This document shows, piece after piece, positions 11,601 through 19,527 of a stretch of DNA of 64,000 nucleotides. The number at the start of each line of letters is the position of its first letter. Within the stretch, counting starts at the first letter, position 1. Both the position numbers and the translations under genes were made by a program. The DNA comes from Lachancea thermotolerans CBS 6340 (taxonomy: Eukaryota > Ascomycota > Saccharomycetes > Saccharomycetales > Saccharomycetaceae). The stretch is from contig NC_013080.1 of the NCBI RefSeq assembly GCF_000142805.1, forward strand, positions 1,302,001 through 1,366,000, read 5' to 3'. The notes under the pieces were generated by a model. The model was not told the DNA's origin and ran no database searches. It was given only the letters and a program-made list of their open reading frames with translations.

Positions 11601-11892
11601 AGCGAGTGTGAGCGATGCAGGGCAACAAAGTAGTGAGAAAATCAGTATCAAGGAATATCAACTTGCTGCTTCGGATGGAAATACACACGAGAACCATGCC
11701 GACGCAGACAGTGATCAGGATGGATATGATCCTTCGGTTTCTCCTGTTGCGGGGCCAAAAGCTGCGGTCAAAAGGGAAAATTTGCCCAAAGAAGGTAGCA
11801 CGAAAGCTGAAAACGGGATTCCTAAGCGCTCAAAGCCAGCCTCGAATCCTTTCATTCCAAAAAAGAGAAAACTGTTTTCAAGTAAAAAATAG
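5620..11892 (+). CDS. SEN1: Sen1 RNA/DNA helicase of the Nrd1-Nab3-Sen1 termination complex
   Basis: Superfamily 1 (Upf1-like) 5'-3' helicase that ends transcription of short non-coding RNAs and removes R-loops; human counterpart senataxin. 2090 residues against about 2230 in S. cerevisiae. The N-terminal ~970 residues are an alpha-helical scaffold, followed by a low-complexity linker. The helicase core shows Walker A GPPGTGKT (1335-1342), DEACQ (1568-1572), GDPNQLPP (1593-1600), the GFQGQE motif (about 1760-1765) and VALTRAK (1794-1800). The region between Walker A and DEACQ (about 1400-1550), with a long charged helix, fits the 'stalk/prong' insertion of Sen1-type helicases. The C-terminus is disordered with basic NLS-like patches (PKRVRF; IPKKRKLFSSKK at the end). 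One uninterrupted reading frame from an ATG; same neighbours as YLR430W. Confidence 0.97.
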   Translation: MSSEISKADIRALATKFVPQIEQVYACTNQGIDESKLLGELLKLIDKIPKDEHLFCDETFRPVSVFCLTLFSFSNQGTVSWLKGRFDPVLSRCKACILHFTQGKCKMLQHFSVLRKVPYEHVTKFNNIVSLWRAEALLPVLRGISINNNTDVHLTEAIELALYECLCNPQVLRTNEQLKIAFDAIFKFLYNSHHTFLEIQETKGAFEHVPAGLMYCWFEGNNEEVLWAQSYIRFLRKTNFTFNKDNFTQDLLEEINVHFLYLQNSSNFHEALVSHFWSKFIPVFCLLSSPIIEEYLIVPPNLESLRQSIRHPIEPIYKLWYRHLAHLFREKPLDMLLRALKVLVEKAEGRFWVILEPFTFHSVLELIFEKNTFSNILTKLQDKDLSSNDFEALLFPTTSLTDLVSWTLPFFYSLSPSKRIQMVKKVSIAFFRIISNHQTLKTIPKACLMNSSTALLSAVLAVTEEERSMLYSNESFETVLFTKLDSRALLNNEMVLDLVVRSATDANMHPGVGQLTSSVSYSSMKVLAHCIDYDILILCQASYRLYRGEKANDVKVTTNLLSRVVQSLDLTHSQDASRLASLLLSSMQNVNGLLKPKTAGSPTNEHNSFIGVYVDLLKNLLIKITDILPSQLTKVLLDENASRGFWSCIFTSDVELYQTATNILYETFDVEGRLEGIQEMFTRSLDYSLSSVNMVLSQLIKNEFFEPCPRAIRVLMDIITAFSDPVNGIFANYKSMKNENTDRVLRKFWTLSWDFLNMIYRATLGWASKHPYSELENFTKDTLDTSLSLLDACREFSEALTPSSGADQSNDLLQNVLNTFQDMLYWLRLSDEYLLASCVKLVVRAADLAIEKELRFDDSLVATMAKYASKARKFSNKLTAQQSQELLSRAKGFNDSLVEKVVGEADFYHKEKDKIKSVKESDSQSISAQSLSTKLSNQSRPPTTESRADFLQRKAMSSSIMGRPKSQSKITSFGTLRPGMAPKAKEPLKAPTSKLELARRQLLANRTVHPPSSSVFHSRKPQPQQTNSADSSDESEGDLEDAKELFSLSKPKERSTPIVLDINGKPIQKSSSAQRKKQEEENMRRRLNVDLNPFYRDVLQWNYTNTGEYPSGSNDYRYEDIKDAFRSAEEYQRIMKPLLLLECWQGLCAARDREENKPFSIVVGNRTAVSDFYEVYASVSKRMVQEAGITDSDLLVLSFIPGVRSAGDLRSDDFKTAENTCLAKVWGLKNNKGDNMDLTLRIDRSHRFSRFLTLRAEIFAVKVMQMTTVEREYTSLVGLPFYDLVGQIVSGKPTPHHPVNSGQIEDVKAKYKLNNSQAEAIVSTVSCEGFSLIQGPPGTGKTKTILGIVGYTLSTQKALPPGVIKQPLDAVASSTEQLLLKQKVLICAPSNAAVDELVLRLKLGVFDKSGRLFQPKLVRIGRPDAVNAAIRDLTLEEQVEKRLNGKNYEFASNPDLEKNLQAAIGERRQLRHKLDNEDGSAGSTLSTDDITKIQLSIRELSRKINELGKQKDEIREKNSVNFRNREVDRRKAQSRILAESDVICSTLSGSAHDIMASLGVKFDTVIVDEACQCTELSSIIPLRYGAKRCIMVGDPNQLPPTVLSGAASNFKYNQSLFVRMEKQCSPHLLNVQYRMHPAISKFPSIEFYKGKLTDGPDMETINTRPWHSRPPLGPYKFFDIATGKQEQNKKTMSFVNFEECKVAIELVEYLLNSYEKSFDFSGKIGIISPYREQMQTMRREFRRYFGNTIAGYVDFNTIDGFQGQEKEIIIISCVRADDTKSGVGFLKDFRRMNVALTRAKTSMWILGHHSSLFKNKLWRNLITDAKDRNCLELACSGFLNPQNKKAARLLKDYQSSHDHIIADDYDPLAPSTFNEKNRKNHRENGAHQNKRNKPKQQSKPERGEPKSGNAQAITGTKKKSSIFGGPSLASEISVITRAPTVHANAPKAPTKRSSDQASAKGLDKATTPKRVRFEAEAQTIGESSYIMPDSESGRASVSDAGQQSSEKISIKEYQLAASDGNTHENHADADSDQDGYDPSVSPVAGPKAAVKRENLPKEGSTKAENGIPKRSKPASNPFIPKKRKLFSSKK

Positions 11893-11963
11893 TCACAAGT
11901 TTATAGAGATGGTATGTGACTTCTGGGACTTAGCGAGGCCAGTAGTGCGGAACTGGCTGTATT

Positions 11964-13268
11964 TCACTCTTTTTTTTGCATTTTGATTTCACCTATGCTC
12001 GGCGATCCGTTGGGAGTAAATGGCGCTTCTTTGGAGGTCACGATATCTATATTGAGGCCAGTTTGTGGGCGGGAAGCGCCGTTCAGTAGGAGCGTCCCAC
12101 CTCTCTCTTTATAAGGCCGTCGCGGGGATTGCCTTGTGCTGAGAGGGCCAAGCTCTTCGGTCGCCTTCTTGAGGACTTCTATCTCGCTGCCAAGGCAGTA
12201 TTTGAGGAGCGAAGAGGATGTGCCGGACGAGGCATCTTCTAGATGACCCACAACTGCATTTATTTCTGTAGACAAAACCCGGGGCGGAGTGTCGGGATTT
12301 CTGATGAGGATGCTCTTTAATGACGCTTCGAGCTTGCTTATTTGTGAAAGGGAATCCTCCCAAGTGTTCCTGGAGTGCTCTGCAGGATGTAGCTCGTTCT
12401 TGAAAGTCTTTAGATCTGCAACCAAGACGTCTTCCTTGGTCTCGAGATAACTTTTTGCGTAGCCCAGCTGATCGTGCAGCACTGGCGATCCTTCCCGACG
12501 GCCCAGCGTGCCGAAGTTTGATAGCAGTGATGCGTTCTGTCGATTCGTTTTGGCCGAAATACCCAGTTTTGCCAGAACTCTTTCCTGCGAGTGACGCACG
12601 TGTTGGAGATCGGACTCGAGCGCGAGTTTGGCGCTGTCTACGTGGCTTTGCTGGCGTCTCATCTCTTCTGAGACCAGCTCTTGGTCTTTTTTGAAGGCAG
12701 CAAGAAGCGACTCTAGTTGGCTGACTTCGCGGTCTGCCCGCTCCTTGCAGGCCTGCAGCAGCGCTATTCTTTTCAGCACAGTAATTGGAGCGGGATTCTC
12801 GGGTTCGGACTCGCGGCTAGCGCGCGTTTCTTGCCCATCGGCAAGGGAAGTGTTTGCTACGCCTACGTCGTCGAGGTACCTGTTCAGATACAGTCGGTAT
12901 GTTGAGTGCAGCTCGTGGCGCTCGGCCGGCTTCGCTGGCGGCTCCGGAGAGGCTTCGTGGAGCGCTGTGGTGCTCCAGTTTGCTGCTTGCGCCCTCAAGG
13001 AACGCTCCCTCTGGCTGAGCCTGTCGAGCTTGGAGGCGGTCTTTTTCAGCCGGTCGATCTCCCCTCTAACGCTGCCCTCGCCATCCGCGGCCACGAGGAT
13101 GGACAGCAGCCTGCAGATGTCGCTGAAGCATGTGAGGATGTCTCTTCGCAGCCTGTCGAGGACGTCGGGGTTGTGTATCTGGAGAAGGTACTTGTGATGC
13201 GCGGCAGCGAGCTCGCCAAGGAACTCTTCGATTTTGGCCTTTTGGATCAGGACCTCTTCTAGCTGCAT
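11964..13268 (-). CDS. ATG23: Atg23, peripheral membrane coiled-coil protein of Atg9 trafficking
   Basis: 434 residues (S. cerevisiae about 453). Atg23 works with Atg9 and Atg27 to supply membrane for autophagosomes and the Cvt pathway. The protein has no enzymatic motif; it is rich in Leu, Glu, Arg and Lys with long predicted coiled coils (about 1-100 and 165-260), for example KKTASKLDRLSQRERSLRAQ. The ATG at 13268 opens MQLEEVLIQKAKIEEFL, an early helix. Identification depends largely on position between SEN1 and IMD, the same as YLR431C, plus size and coiled-coil character, because the family diverges quickly. It converges on SEN1 with only 71 bp between stop codons. A TCACGTGA site lies about 140 bp upstream (13410-13417). 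Confidence 0.8.
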   Translation of the reverse strand: MQLEEVLIQKAKIEEFLGELAAAHHKYLLQIHNPDVLDRLRRDILTCFSDICRLLSILVAADGEGSVRGEIDRLKKTASKLDRLSQRERSLRAQAANWSTTALHEASPEPPAKPAERHELHSTYRLYLNRYLDDVGVANTSLADGQETRASRESEPENPAPITVLKRIALLQACKERADREVSQLESLLAAFKKDQELVSEEMRRQQSHVDSAKLALESDLQHVRHSQERVLAKLGISAKTNRQNASLLSNFGTLGRREGSPVLHDQLGYAKSYLETKEDVLVADLKTFKNELHPAEHSRNTWEDSLSQISKLEASLKSILIRNPDTPPRVLSTEINAVVGHLEDASSGTSSSLLKYCLGSEIEVLKKATEELGPLSTRQSPRRPYKERGGTLLLNGASRPQTGLNIDIVTSKEAPFTPNGSPSIGEIKMQKKE

Positions 13269-13991
13269 TGTGTGCGCGGGAGCTGGGCTCTGGGTGGTTG
13301 CTGGATTCTGGACAGGGCGCTGGGCTCTGAGTCTGTGGATGCGATGGGAGGTGCATCGGGGTAAGGGTGGTTACAATGTGCGTGTGGTCTAAATTGGGCC
13401 TGTTTCGTGTCACGTGACTCAACGGCAGAACTCAAACCCTGGCGCGGGGAGGTCTGAGTCTGCCGGTGCGGGTACTGTGCGGGTGTATTTCTCGCGTATT
13501 CCAGGGCTATCAGCCCTCTGGAGCACCGCTATAGCGTCGCAAATTTTCCGTAGCGGCGCCAGCGACGGGGATCAGCCTGTCACGACAGTGAGCTGCTTCC
13601 ACCAGCAAACTCCAGCGCGTGACAGCTTGGCATAGCGTATTATAGCGCGATGCAATGCGCTACGGCCATCCCTAGCTATCCCTGTTGTGGAGGCCACTTG
13701 CGACACCCCACACAAAGGCGTCGCCGCGTCATTTTGGTACAAAGTGATCTGTCGTCGGCGCCCAACCTGCTTAGTTCTGGACAGCGCAGTGGGACGCAGA
13801 CACGGCTCGCGCGTCGCAGATTCCCAGCACAGGTTGCAACTGTCGCTGAGAAGACGCATGCAGAAACGCAGCACAAAGACACGCACCGCACGTGCCCCGC
13901 GTGCACGTGCGCGCTGCGCCTGGTCTCGAACCAACACCACGATTCCTGCCGGGTGTTTCTCGTCTCCGCCTAGAACTTCCCTGCTATTGTT

Positions 13992-14007
13992 CCCCCCCCC
14001 CCCCCCC
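13992..14007. repeat. Homopolymer run of 16 C
   Basis: Sixteen consecutive C on the + strand, in pyrimidine-rich flanks (13985-14055). Runs this long are rare in yeast; the exact length may be uncertain in the assembly. Confidence 0.85.
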
Positions 14008-14084
14008 TTTCCCGCTGTTCCCTTGCTCCCTTCGCTCCCTCCGCTCTCCCTCAACCTCTTTGGCCTTCGCTGACGCCCGGGCCT

Positions 14085-14110
14085 GCCGCCCGGACCCGCC
14101 GCCCGGACCC
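14085..14110. repeat. 13-bp perfect tandem duplication
   Basis: GCCGCCCGGACCC occurs twice head to tail (14085-14097, 14098-14110) inside the GC-rich IMD upstream region. Confidence 0.85.
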
Positions 14111-14636
14111 AAGCCTGACACTGGCGCCAACTTTATTGGACTTTATCACTGTTTACAACGCTCTTGTGTGCCGGAGTTCGGCGTTCGCCAGTCCCCGTGC
14201 TCTAGCACCCGTGCCGCCAGCCGGCCCAGCCGCACGAGCTCGCATCGCGCCGAAACTCTTCAACGAGCTACTTCGCTCAGTGGCTCGACCAGCGGCCTGT
14301 GCGCACGTGCTGGTACCGTCCTACGACGCGATGGTCCAGGGCGTCCCCGGATGCCTGTGTGTTCTGACGGGCTCGGCTCGCTGGCTCGACTCGCGAGTTT
14401 GGCTCGCAAGTTTAGCTCGTGGATTTAGTTTGCAGACTCTACCTGCAGGCCCTGCCTGCGAGCGCGGTCTGATCGCAGCCCTACTATGGGCGCATGCGCG
14501 CCGCTCGGGTTTCCTTCACGTGATTGAAATGCGATTTTCAGTTTCTGGCCCTCTTTTTTTTTTCCTGACCCATCAACCATCATTACTTTTTTTTTTTTCT
14601 TCAGGGCATCGGCAAGCCATCTGGAAAAAAAAATCA

Positions 14637-14643
14637 TATAAAT
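14637..14643 (+). promoter_or_regulatory. TATA box of IMD gene
   Basis: TATAAAT 174 bp before the IMD ATG, following a T-rich tract. Position and context fit a yeast TATA element for a highly expressed, regulated gene. Confidence 0.5.
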
Positions 14644-14816
14644 TTGGATGAAAAAGACCTTGGGAAATGGATTCCAGTCGTTCTTTGGAGTTTGGTTTCC
14701 TTTCAGTGGAATGGGGATTGTTTGGTTTTGAAAATGGTTTCTTTGTAGTTTTTAAAAGTATCATATCTCTCTCACCGAGGTACCCGACCACACTTGTCTT
14801 CTCCTAAGCCCTTACA

Positions 14817-16666
14817 ATGTCTTTCAAAGATTGTTCTAAAGCCCTAGAGTACTTGAAATCGTACGAGGAGAAGGATGGGTTGTCCGCGGAGCAGCTCATG
14901 GACTCCAACATCAGAGGCGGTCTGACCTACAATGACTTTCTGATCCTGCCCGGCAAGATCGACTTCCCTTCGTCGGTGGTCAACTTGCAGACCAAGATCA
15001 CCAAGAAGATCACGTTGAACACGCCTTTCGTGTCCTCGCCTATGGACACTGTGACAGAGTCCGAGATGGCCATCCAGATGGCGCTGCTCGGTGGTATTGG
15101 TATCATCCACCACAACTGCTCGCCCGAGCAGCAGGCTGCGATGGTGAGAAAGGTCAAGAAGTTTGAGAACGGGTTCATCAACTCGCCTATCGTGGTGAGC
15201 CCCACCACCACGGTCGCCGAGGCCAAGGCCATGCGCGCCAAGTTCGGCTTCTGTGGTTTCCCAGTGACTGGTATGTTTTGAAATTTTCCCACGCCGTCCC
15301 CGCGCGTGCGTTTCCCCGAGGCCCCTCCCCCTCCGCGCGCGTCTTCCACGCTCGCGAGACTGAGAACAAGCGTGATGATCGACTTAAATTAATAACTTTC
15401 GTTCTACTGAGTGTTGATCAAACGATCTTGTAGAAAACCTTTATTGAATCTGACACTCTCAGTCACGCGCACGCGCAGTGCACGGGCCCGCGGAGAGACG
15501 CAGCTCGCGCGACAACAGTCCAACAGCAACAATATACTAACAACCTCGCAGAATCCGGTTCTTTGCCAAGCAAGCTGATCGGTATCGTCACCTCTCGTGA
15601 CATTCAGTTCATCGAGGACGACACCCTAACCATCGCCGAGATTATGACCAAGGACCTGGTTACCGCCAACGTCGGTGTCACCCTGTCGGAGGGTAACGAG
15701 ATCCTGAAGAACACCAAGAAGGGTAAGCTGCCAATCATCGACAAGGACGGCAACCTGGTCTCCATGTTGTCCAGAACTGACTTGATGAAGAACCAGTCCT
15801 ACCCTCTCGCCTCCAAGTCTGCCACCACCAAGCAACTTCTGTGTGGTGCCTCCATCGGCACTATCGATGCTGACAAGGATAGATTGTCTCTGATGGTCAA
15901 GGCCGGTCTAGACGTTGTTGTCGTCGACTCCTCCCAGGGTAACTCCATCTTTCAGTTGAACATGATCAAGTGGATCAAGGAGACCTACCCGGACCTACAG
16001 ATCATCGCCGGTAACGTCGTCACCAGAGAGCAGGCCGCTTCTCTGATCCAAGCCGGTTGCGACGGTTTGAGAATCGGTATGGGTTCCGGTTCCATCTGTA
16101 TCACCCAGGAAGTCATGGCCTGTGGTAGACCTCAGGGTACCGCCGTCTACAACGTCACCAAGTTCGCCAACCAGTTTGGCGTCCCATGTATGGCTGACGG
16201 TGGTATCGGTAACATCGGTCACATTGTCAAGGCTTTGGCCTTGGGTGCCTCCTGTGTGATGATGGGCGGTATGCTCGCAGGTACCACTGAGTCTCCAGGT
16301 GAGTACTTCTTCCAGGACGGTAAGCGTCTGAAGACTTACCGTGGTATGGGTTCCGTCGACGCCATGCAAAAGACCGACAAGAAGGGCAACGCCTCCACTT
16401 CCCGTTACTTCTCCGAGTCCGACAAGGTCTTTGTCGCTCAGGGTGTCTCCGGTGCTGTTGTTGACAAGGGTTCTATCAACAAGTTCATTCCTTACCTGTA
16501 CAACGGTCTGCAGCACTCTTGCCAGGACATTGGTGTTAGATCCTTGACGGAATTGAGGGAGCAGGTCGACAACAGCACCATCAGATTCGAGTTCAGAACT
16601 GCTTCTGCTCAACTCGAGGGTGGTATTCAGAACTTACACTCTTACGAGAAGCGTCTGCACAACTAA
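14817..16666 (+). CDS. IMD3/IMD4: Inosine-5'-monophosphate dehydrogenase (spliced)
   Basis: IMPDH oxidises IMP to XMP with NAD+, the committed step of GTP synthesis. Exon 1 is 14817-15270, the intron 15271-15551, exon 2 15552-16666; splicing gives 522 residues, the usual length, and joins FPVT to [17 protein letters not shown] across a phase-1 junction. The Bateman (CBS pair) module lies at about 115-235; [10 protein letters not shown] follows it. The catalytic Cys is Cys334 in GSGSICITQ, with the mobile flap near RYFSESDK. Only one IMD gene appears, where S. cerevisiae has IMD3 (YLR432W) and the intron-containing IMD4 (YML056C). Codon use in exon 2 is strongly biased (GGT, TCC, AAG, GTC), as expected for high expression. 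Confidence 0.97.
15271..15551 (+). other. IMD3/IMD4: Intron of IMD (281 nt)
   Basis: Donor GTATGT (15271-15276), branch point TACTAAC (15535-15541), acceptor CAG (15549-15551). Much of the intron is GC-rich, with an AT-rich patch about 15375-15450. The reading frame stops four bases after the donor hexamer, so an unspliced message would be truncated. Confidence 0.95.
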
Positions 16667-16853
16667 GCTTATTAAATTAGAGCTTCTTTAGACCTTACTA
16701 CATTGAGGATAGTTTGTAGAGTAAGGCATTTTTCAATTGAAGATTAAATTAAAGTTTATATTGTCTCTCTCCACTTAAATAACACAAAAGCATTGCCAAC
16801 ATTCACTAACATTTACACTATATGCGGCTCGAGCCTGCGCCGGAGTGCCATTT

Positions 16854-18533
16854 TTAACTACCATTCTTTTCCCTTACGATTTGCTTGTAATAATCGTTAC
16901 GCTGCTTGTCAACTTCTTGCAGCTTTGGCGGTAGTCTTTCGTTGACCAAGTCCTCGCGGCGCGCTTTTTCGAATGTCGACAGTGCTTCCTTCAGCCCTTC
17001 GGGGCCGTGTGCTAATGCACCCCTTGGCAATATTCCTGCGTTGATTGTCTTGAGATACTCGACCTTCTCACTTTCTTCCCTCAGAATTGAGTACATCCGT
17101 GAAACCTTCGCGATTGCCATGATCTTGCTTCTCAACGCGCGTCTTTTAGCTTCGTTGTTTAATATGGACGAAGTAGGCTTTGCTCCGGAGACACCTGATG
17201 TCGTTTCTTGGCTATTCTTGTAGGCAACATCAGCCTTCCCCACGTCCTCCTGGATCATTGGTGTCTCTTCCTCCAGCTCTTCCTCTGTGCAGATGTTCAG
17301 GATGGAAACCAACATTTCGGTAACCTTTTCTCCGACAAATGGCAAAGACCAAGTAAATACGTCCATAAAGTTAGGAAGCCAATATGGATGTGGCGACATG
17401 TTAAATTGTCTTATGTTCATGACGTTGTTAGAGTAGTTAAGCACCGCCGCTTTATTTTTGTAAGCGTCTAGATAATTGGGGGCGCTAAACAACGTCAGCA
17501 AGCTCGGAAACCCTAATGTTTCTGTATTCTTGTACATTCTGTACCCAGCATCTTGTGCTTCGTGTGCTCTTATAATAGAAAGCAGCCCAGTTTTTTGTAA
17601 GAATTCGCACGCAGCTTGATAAGTGAAGGCAAACGAACATCCTCTCACAGAGTTTGGAACGAATTTCGTTCCTGAAGGATCGTCTGCGTCTTCGTCGTAA
17701 GTCTCTGTAGGATCTGCCCACATCAAATCGCACATCAATCCACGAGAAGGTATTTCCTTGAACCGGTCCATTCTATTGATATCATCCAGCGACCGAAGTT
17801 CTGGAGATATACCGCCATGAACACAGAAGTACTGGCCATTCATAACGGCAGCCAAAGGCAAGGCATTGAACGATTGACAGCAGGATTCGTAAATTTTGAG
17901 GTTGTATTTATGCAGGCATTCGCTCTTGAACGTGAAATAGGAGGTTAAGTGCTTGCATTCATGATTGCCTCTTAGTAACCAAAAGTGTTGGTTAAAGTTC
18001 AGCTTCAAACTGTAAAGATACAACAGACACTCGATAGAAAATGAGCCTCGATCGACATAATCGCCCAAAAATAGGTAAGGCGTCTTCTGGGGGTCTCCGC
18101 CCACCTCAAATAATTTCAGCAAATCGTAGAACTGCCCATGAATGTCACCACACACCGTGACAGGAGCAGGCACCTGAAGAAGGTTGGGTTCGCGGGATAG
18201 GCAGTCTGTAGCCATCTTCAATATCCGCAGCACTTGAGTCTCACTCAAACGGCCCTCGCGACGAAAATGCTCTCTCAAAAAGTCGTGGTTTGGGAGCCCG
18301 TTCCCCTGGAAGAGCTCCGCGTCCGTGGGAGTGCCCAATGCGACAGGACGGACAGAGCTACATACTCTTTCCTTTGTAGAAACCCGTGTTCCGTTCTCAA
18401 GAGTGTACGTTGTTAGGTCTGCTGTTGTCTTTCCGGAAGAGTTGTCGCATTCCCCGGGTTTATTTTTGATTATCTTCAGGGCTGCATTGATTTTTTTGGT
18501 ATTTTCCTGGGCCTTGCTTATGTCTTTTGACAT
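16854..18533 (-). CDS. CNA1/CMP2: Calcineurin A, catalytic subunit of Ca2+/calmodulin-dependent phosphatase
   Basis: Serine/threonine phosphatase (PP2B) that dephosphorylates Crz1 and other targets on calcium signals. 559 residues. The metallophosphatase core shows GDIHGQF (129-135), GDYVDRG (157-163) and RGNHE (188-192), with HGGISPE later in the core. The calcineurin-B-binding helix is the amphipathic stretch [21 protein letters not shown]. Next come the calmodulin-binding segment ([17 protein letters not shown]) and an autoinhibitory segment ([16 protein letters not shown]) near the C-terminus. This is the single ancestor of the S. cerevisiae pair CNA1 (YLR433C) and CMP2 (YML057W), beside IMD as in both S. 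cerevisiae blocks, and converges on IMD with 187 bp between stops. Confidence 0.97.
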   Translation of the reverse strand: MSKDISKAQENTKKINAALKIIKNKPGECDNSSGKTTADLTTYTLENGTRVSTKERVCSSVRPVALGTPTDAELFQGNGLPNHDFLREHFRREGRLSETQVLRILKMATDCLSREPNLLQVPAPVTVCGDIHGQFYDLLKLFEVGGDPQKTPYLFLGDYVDRGSFSIECLLYLYSLKLNFNQHFWLLRGNHECKHLTSYFTFKSECLHKYNLKIYESCCQSFNALPLAAVMNGQYFCVHGGISPELRSLDDINRMDRFKEIPSRGLMCDLMWADPTETYDEDADDPSGTKFVPNSVRGCSFAFTYQAACEFLQKTGLLSIIRAHEAQDAGYRMYKNTETLGFPSLLTLFSAPNYLDAYKNKAAVLNYSNNVMNIRQFNMSPHPYWLPNFMDVFTWSLPFVGEKVTEMLVSILNICTEEELEEETPMIQEDVGKADVAYKNSQETTSGVSGAKPTSSILNNEAKRRALRSKIMAIAKVSRMYSILREESEKVEYLKTINAGILPRGALAHGPEGLKEALSTFEKARREDLVNERLPPKLQEVDKQRNDYYKQIVREKNGS

Positions 18534-18794
18534 CCTTAGCTAATGTATGGTTCCTCCGACGTGTTGCGGCCCGGAAGAGCACTTTCACTTTGTTTTTTGT
18601 TCTTGTCAACTTGTCCTGCCTTCTGGATGCTGACCGTTGTATAGCCAGCCTACTTCAAGTTAAGCCTTATTTTGACATTCGTGGCCAGTGAGTGAAATTT
18701 TTCAGCAAGCTCATCGCATACTAATCAGTACATCTCTCATTATTTGACCTTAATCGCATCTTCCTAGCGGCTGCAGTTTAATAATCATTGCATC

Positions 18795-19424
18795 ATGTCT
18801 TCAAATATCGACGAAGCTGCTTATGTGGAAGCCGGAAATGGCCAAGCTTGTTTAGCTTTCAAAGACGAAAAGCAAGAAGCTCGGTTCGAGCTAGGTGTGT
18901 CAATGATGGTGTACAAGTGGGATGCACTTTCCATTGCAGTCGAGAACGGATGGGGTGGGCCTGAATCTGCTGAAAAAAGGGACTGGGTCACTGCTGTGAT
19001 TGTGGATCTTTTCAAGTCTGAGAAAATAGTTGATGTAACGTTGATTGAGGAAACGTTGCTGTATGCTATGGCAGACGAATTCGACACCAATGTCGAAGAC
19101 GACTCAGCACTTCCCATCGCTGCTGGCATAATTGAGATATACAAGCAGTGCGATGCCCAAGATTTTTCGACGGTTGAGAAACTATACCTCGACTGGACTG
19201 AGAAACAAAAGAGTAAGGGAAGCAAGCGCATTGTGCAAGTTGAGGAAGATCCACTGAATCCAGATGCCTCTGACAGCGAGGAAGAGGAAGAGGAAGTGGA
19301 TGGCGAATTTGAAGACGACGACAGCATGGCGGTTGACGAGGTGCCTGAAATCAACACGGAACCTGTTGTGGACGAAGACGGATTTGAGCTTGTACAGAAG
19401 AAGGGTAGAAGGAGACACAACTAG
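18795..19424 (+). CDS. TSR2: Tsr2, pre-rRNA processing factor and eS26 escortin
   Basis: Tsr2 escorts ribosomal protein eS26 (Rps26) to the nucleus, shields it from aggregation and hands it to 90S pre-ribosomes; its loss impairs 20S pre-rRNA maturation. 209 residues, near the 205 of S. cerevisiae. The N-terminal half carries the family signature around WDALSIAVENGWGGPES and DWVTAVIVDLF. The C-terminal third has a very acidic block (ASDSEEEEEEVDGEFEDDD), which binds basic eS26 in the family, then a basic end (KKGRRRHN). Divergent from calcineurin A with 261 bp between starts; tail-to-tail with ECM30 (103 bp). Same place as YLR435W. Confidence 0.93.
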   Translation: MSSNIDEAAYVEAGNGQACLAFKDEKQEARFELGVSMMVYKWDALSIAVENGWGGPESAEKRDWVTAVIVDLFKSEKIVDVTLIEETLLYAMADEFDTNVEDDSALPIAAGIIEIYKQCDAQDFSTVEKLYLDWTEKQKSKGSKRIVQVEEDPLNPDASDSEEEEEEVDGEFEDDDSMAVDEVPEINTEPVVDEDGFELVQKKGRRRHN

Positions 19425-19527
19425 CGTGTTCAAAACAACAATTCGGGTGTTTGTTACGGTATATCGAGATGTATAACATAGGTTCAATTGTTAACGGCGA
19501 GAAACGTCATTAAGTAATTTATAGATT

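Larger units (their letters stand above)
13269..14816. other. GC-rich divergent intergenic region, ATG23-IMD
   Basis: 1.55 kb shared by the ATG23 and IMD promoters. From about 13440 to 14520 it is strongly GC-rich (60-base blocks around 70% or more, e.g. 14041-14100), unlike most of the window. It contains a 16-C run, a 13-bp tandem duplication, a GCTCG-rich patch (about 14370-14420) and two palindromic TCACGTGA sites (13410-13417, 14516-14523). The last 300 bp before IMD switch to T-rich DNA with two poly-T tracts and a TATA box. Open frames here (up to 178 codons) look like by-products of high GC; none resembles a known protein. Confidence 0.6.

Noticed and set aside
13572-14651. Several frames of 100-178 codons in the GC-rich IMD upstream region
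   Set aside because: Stops are rare in GC-rich DNA; low-complexity Arg/Ser/Pro/Ala content, several overlapping frames, no recognisable motif.
15995-16612. 205-codon open frame antisense to IMD exon 2
   Set aside because: Mirror effect of strong codon bias in IMD; composition (Thr/Val/Asp/Gly-rich) is typical of antisense shadows.
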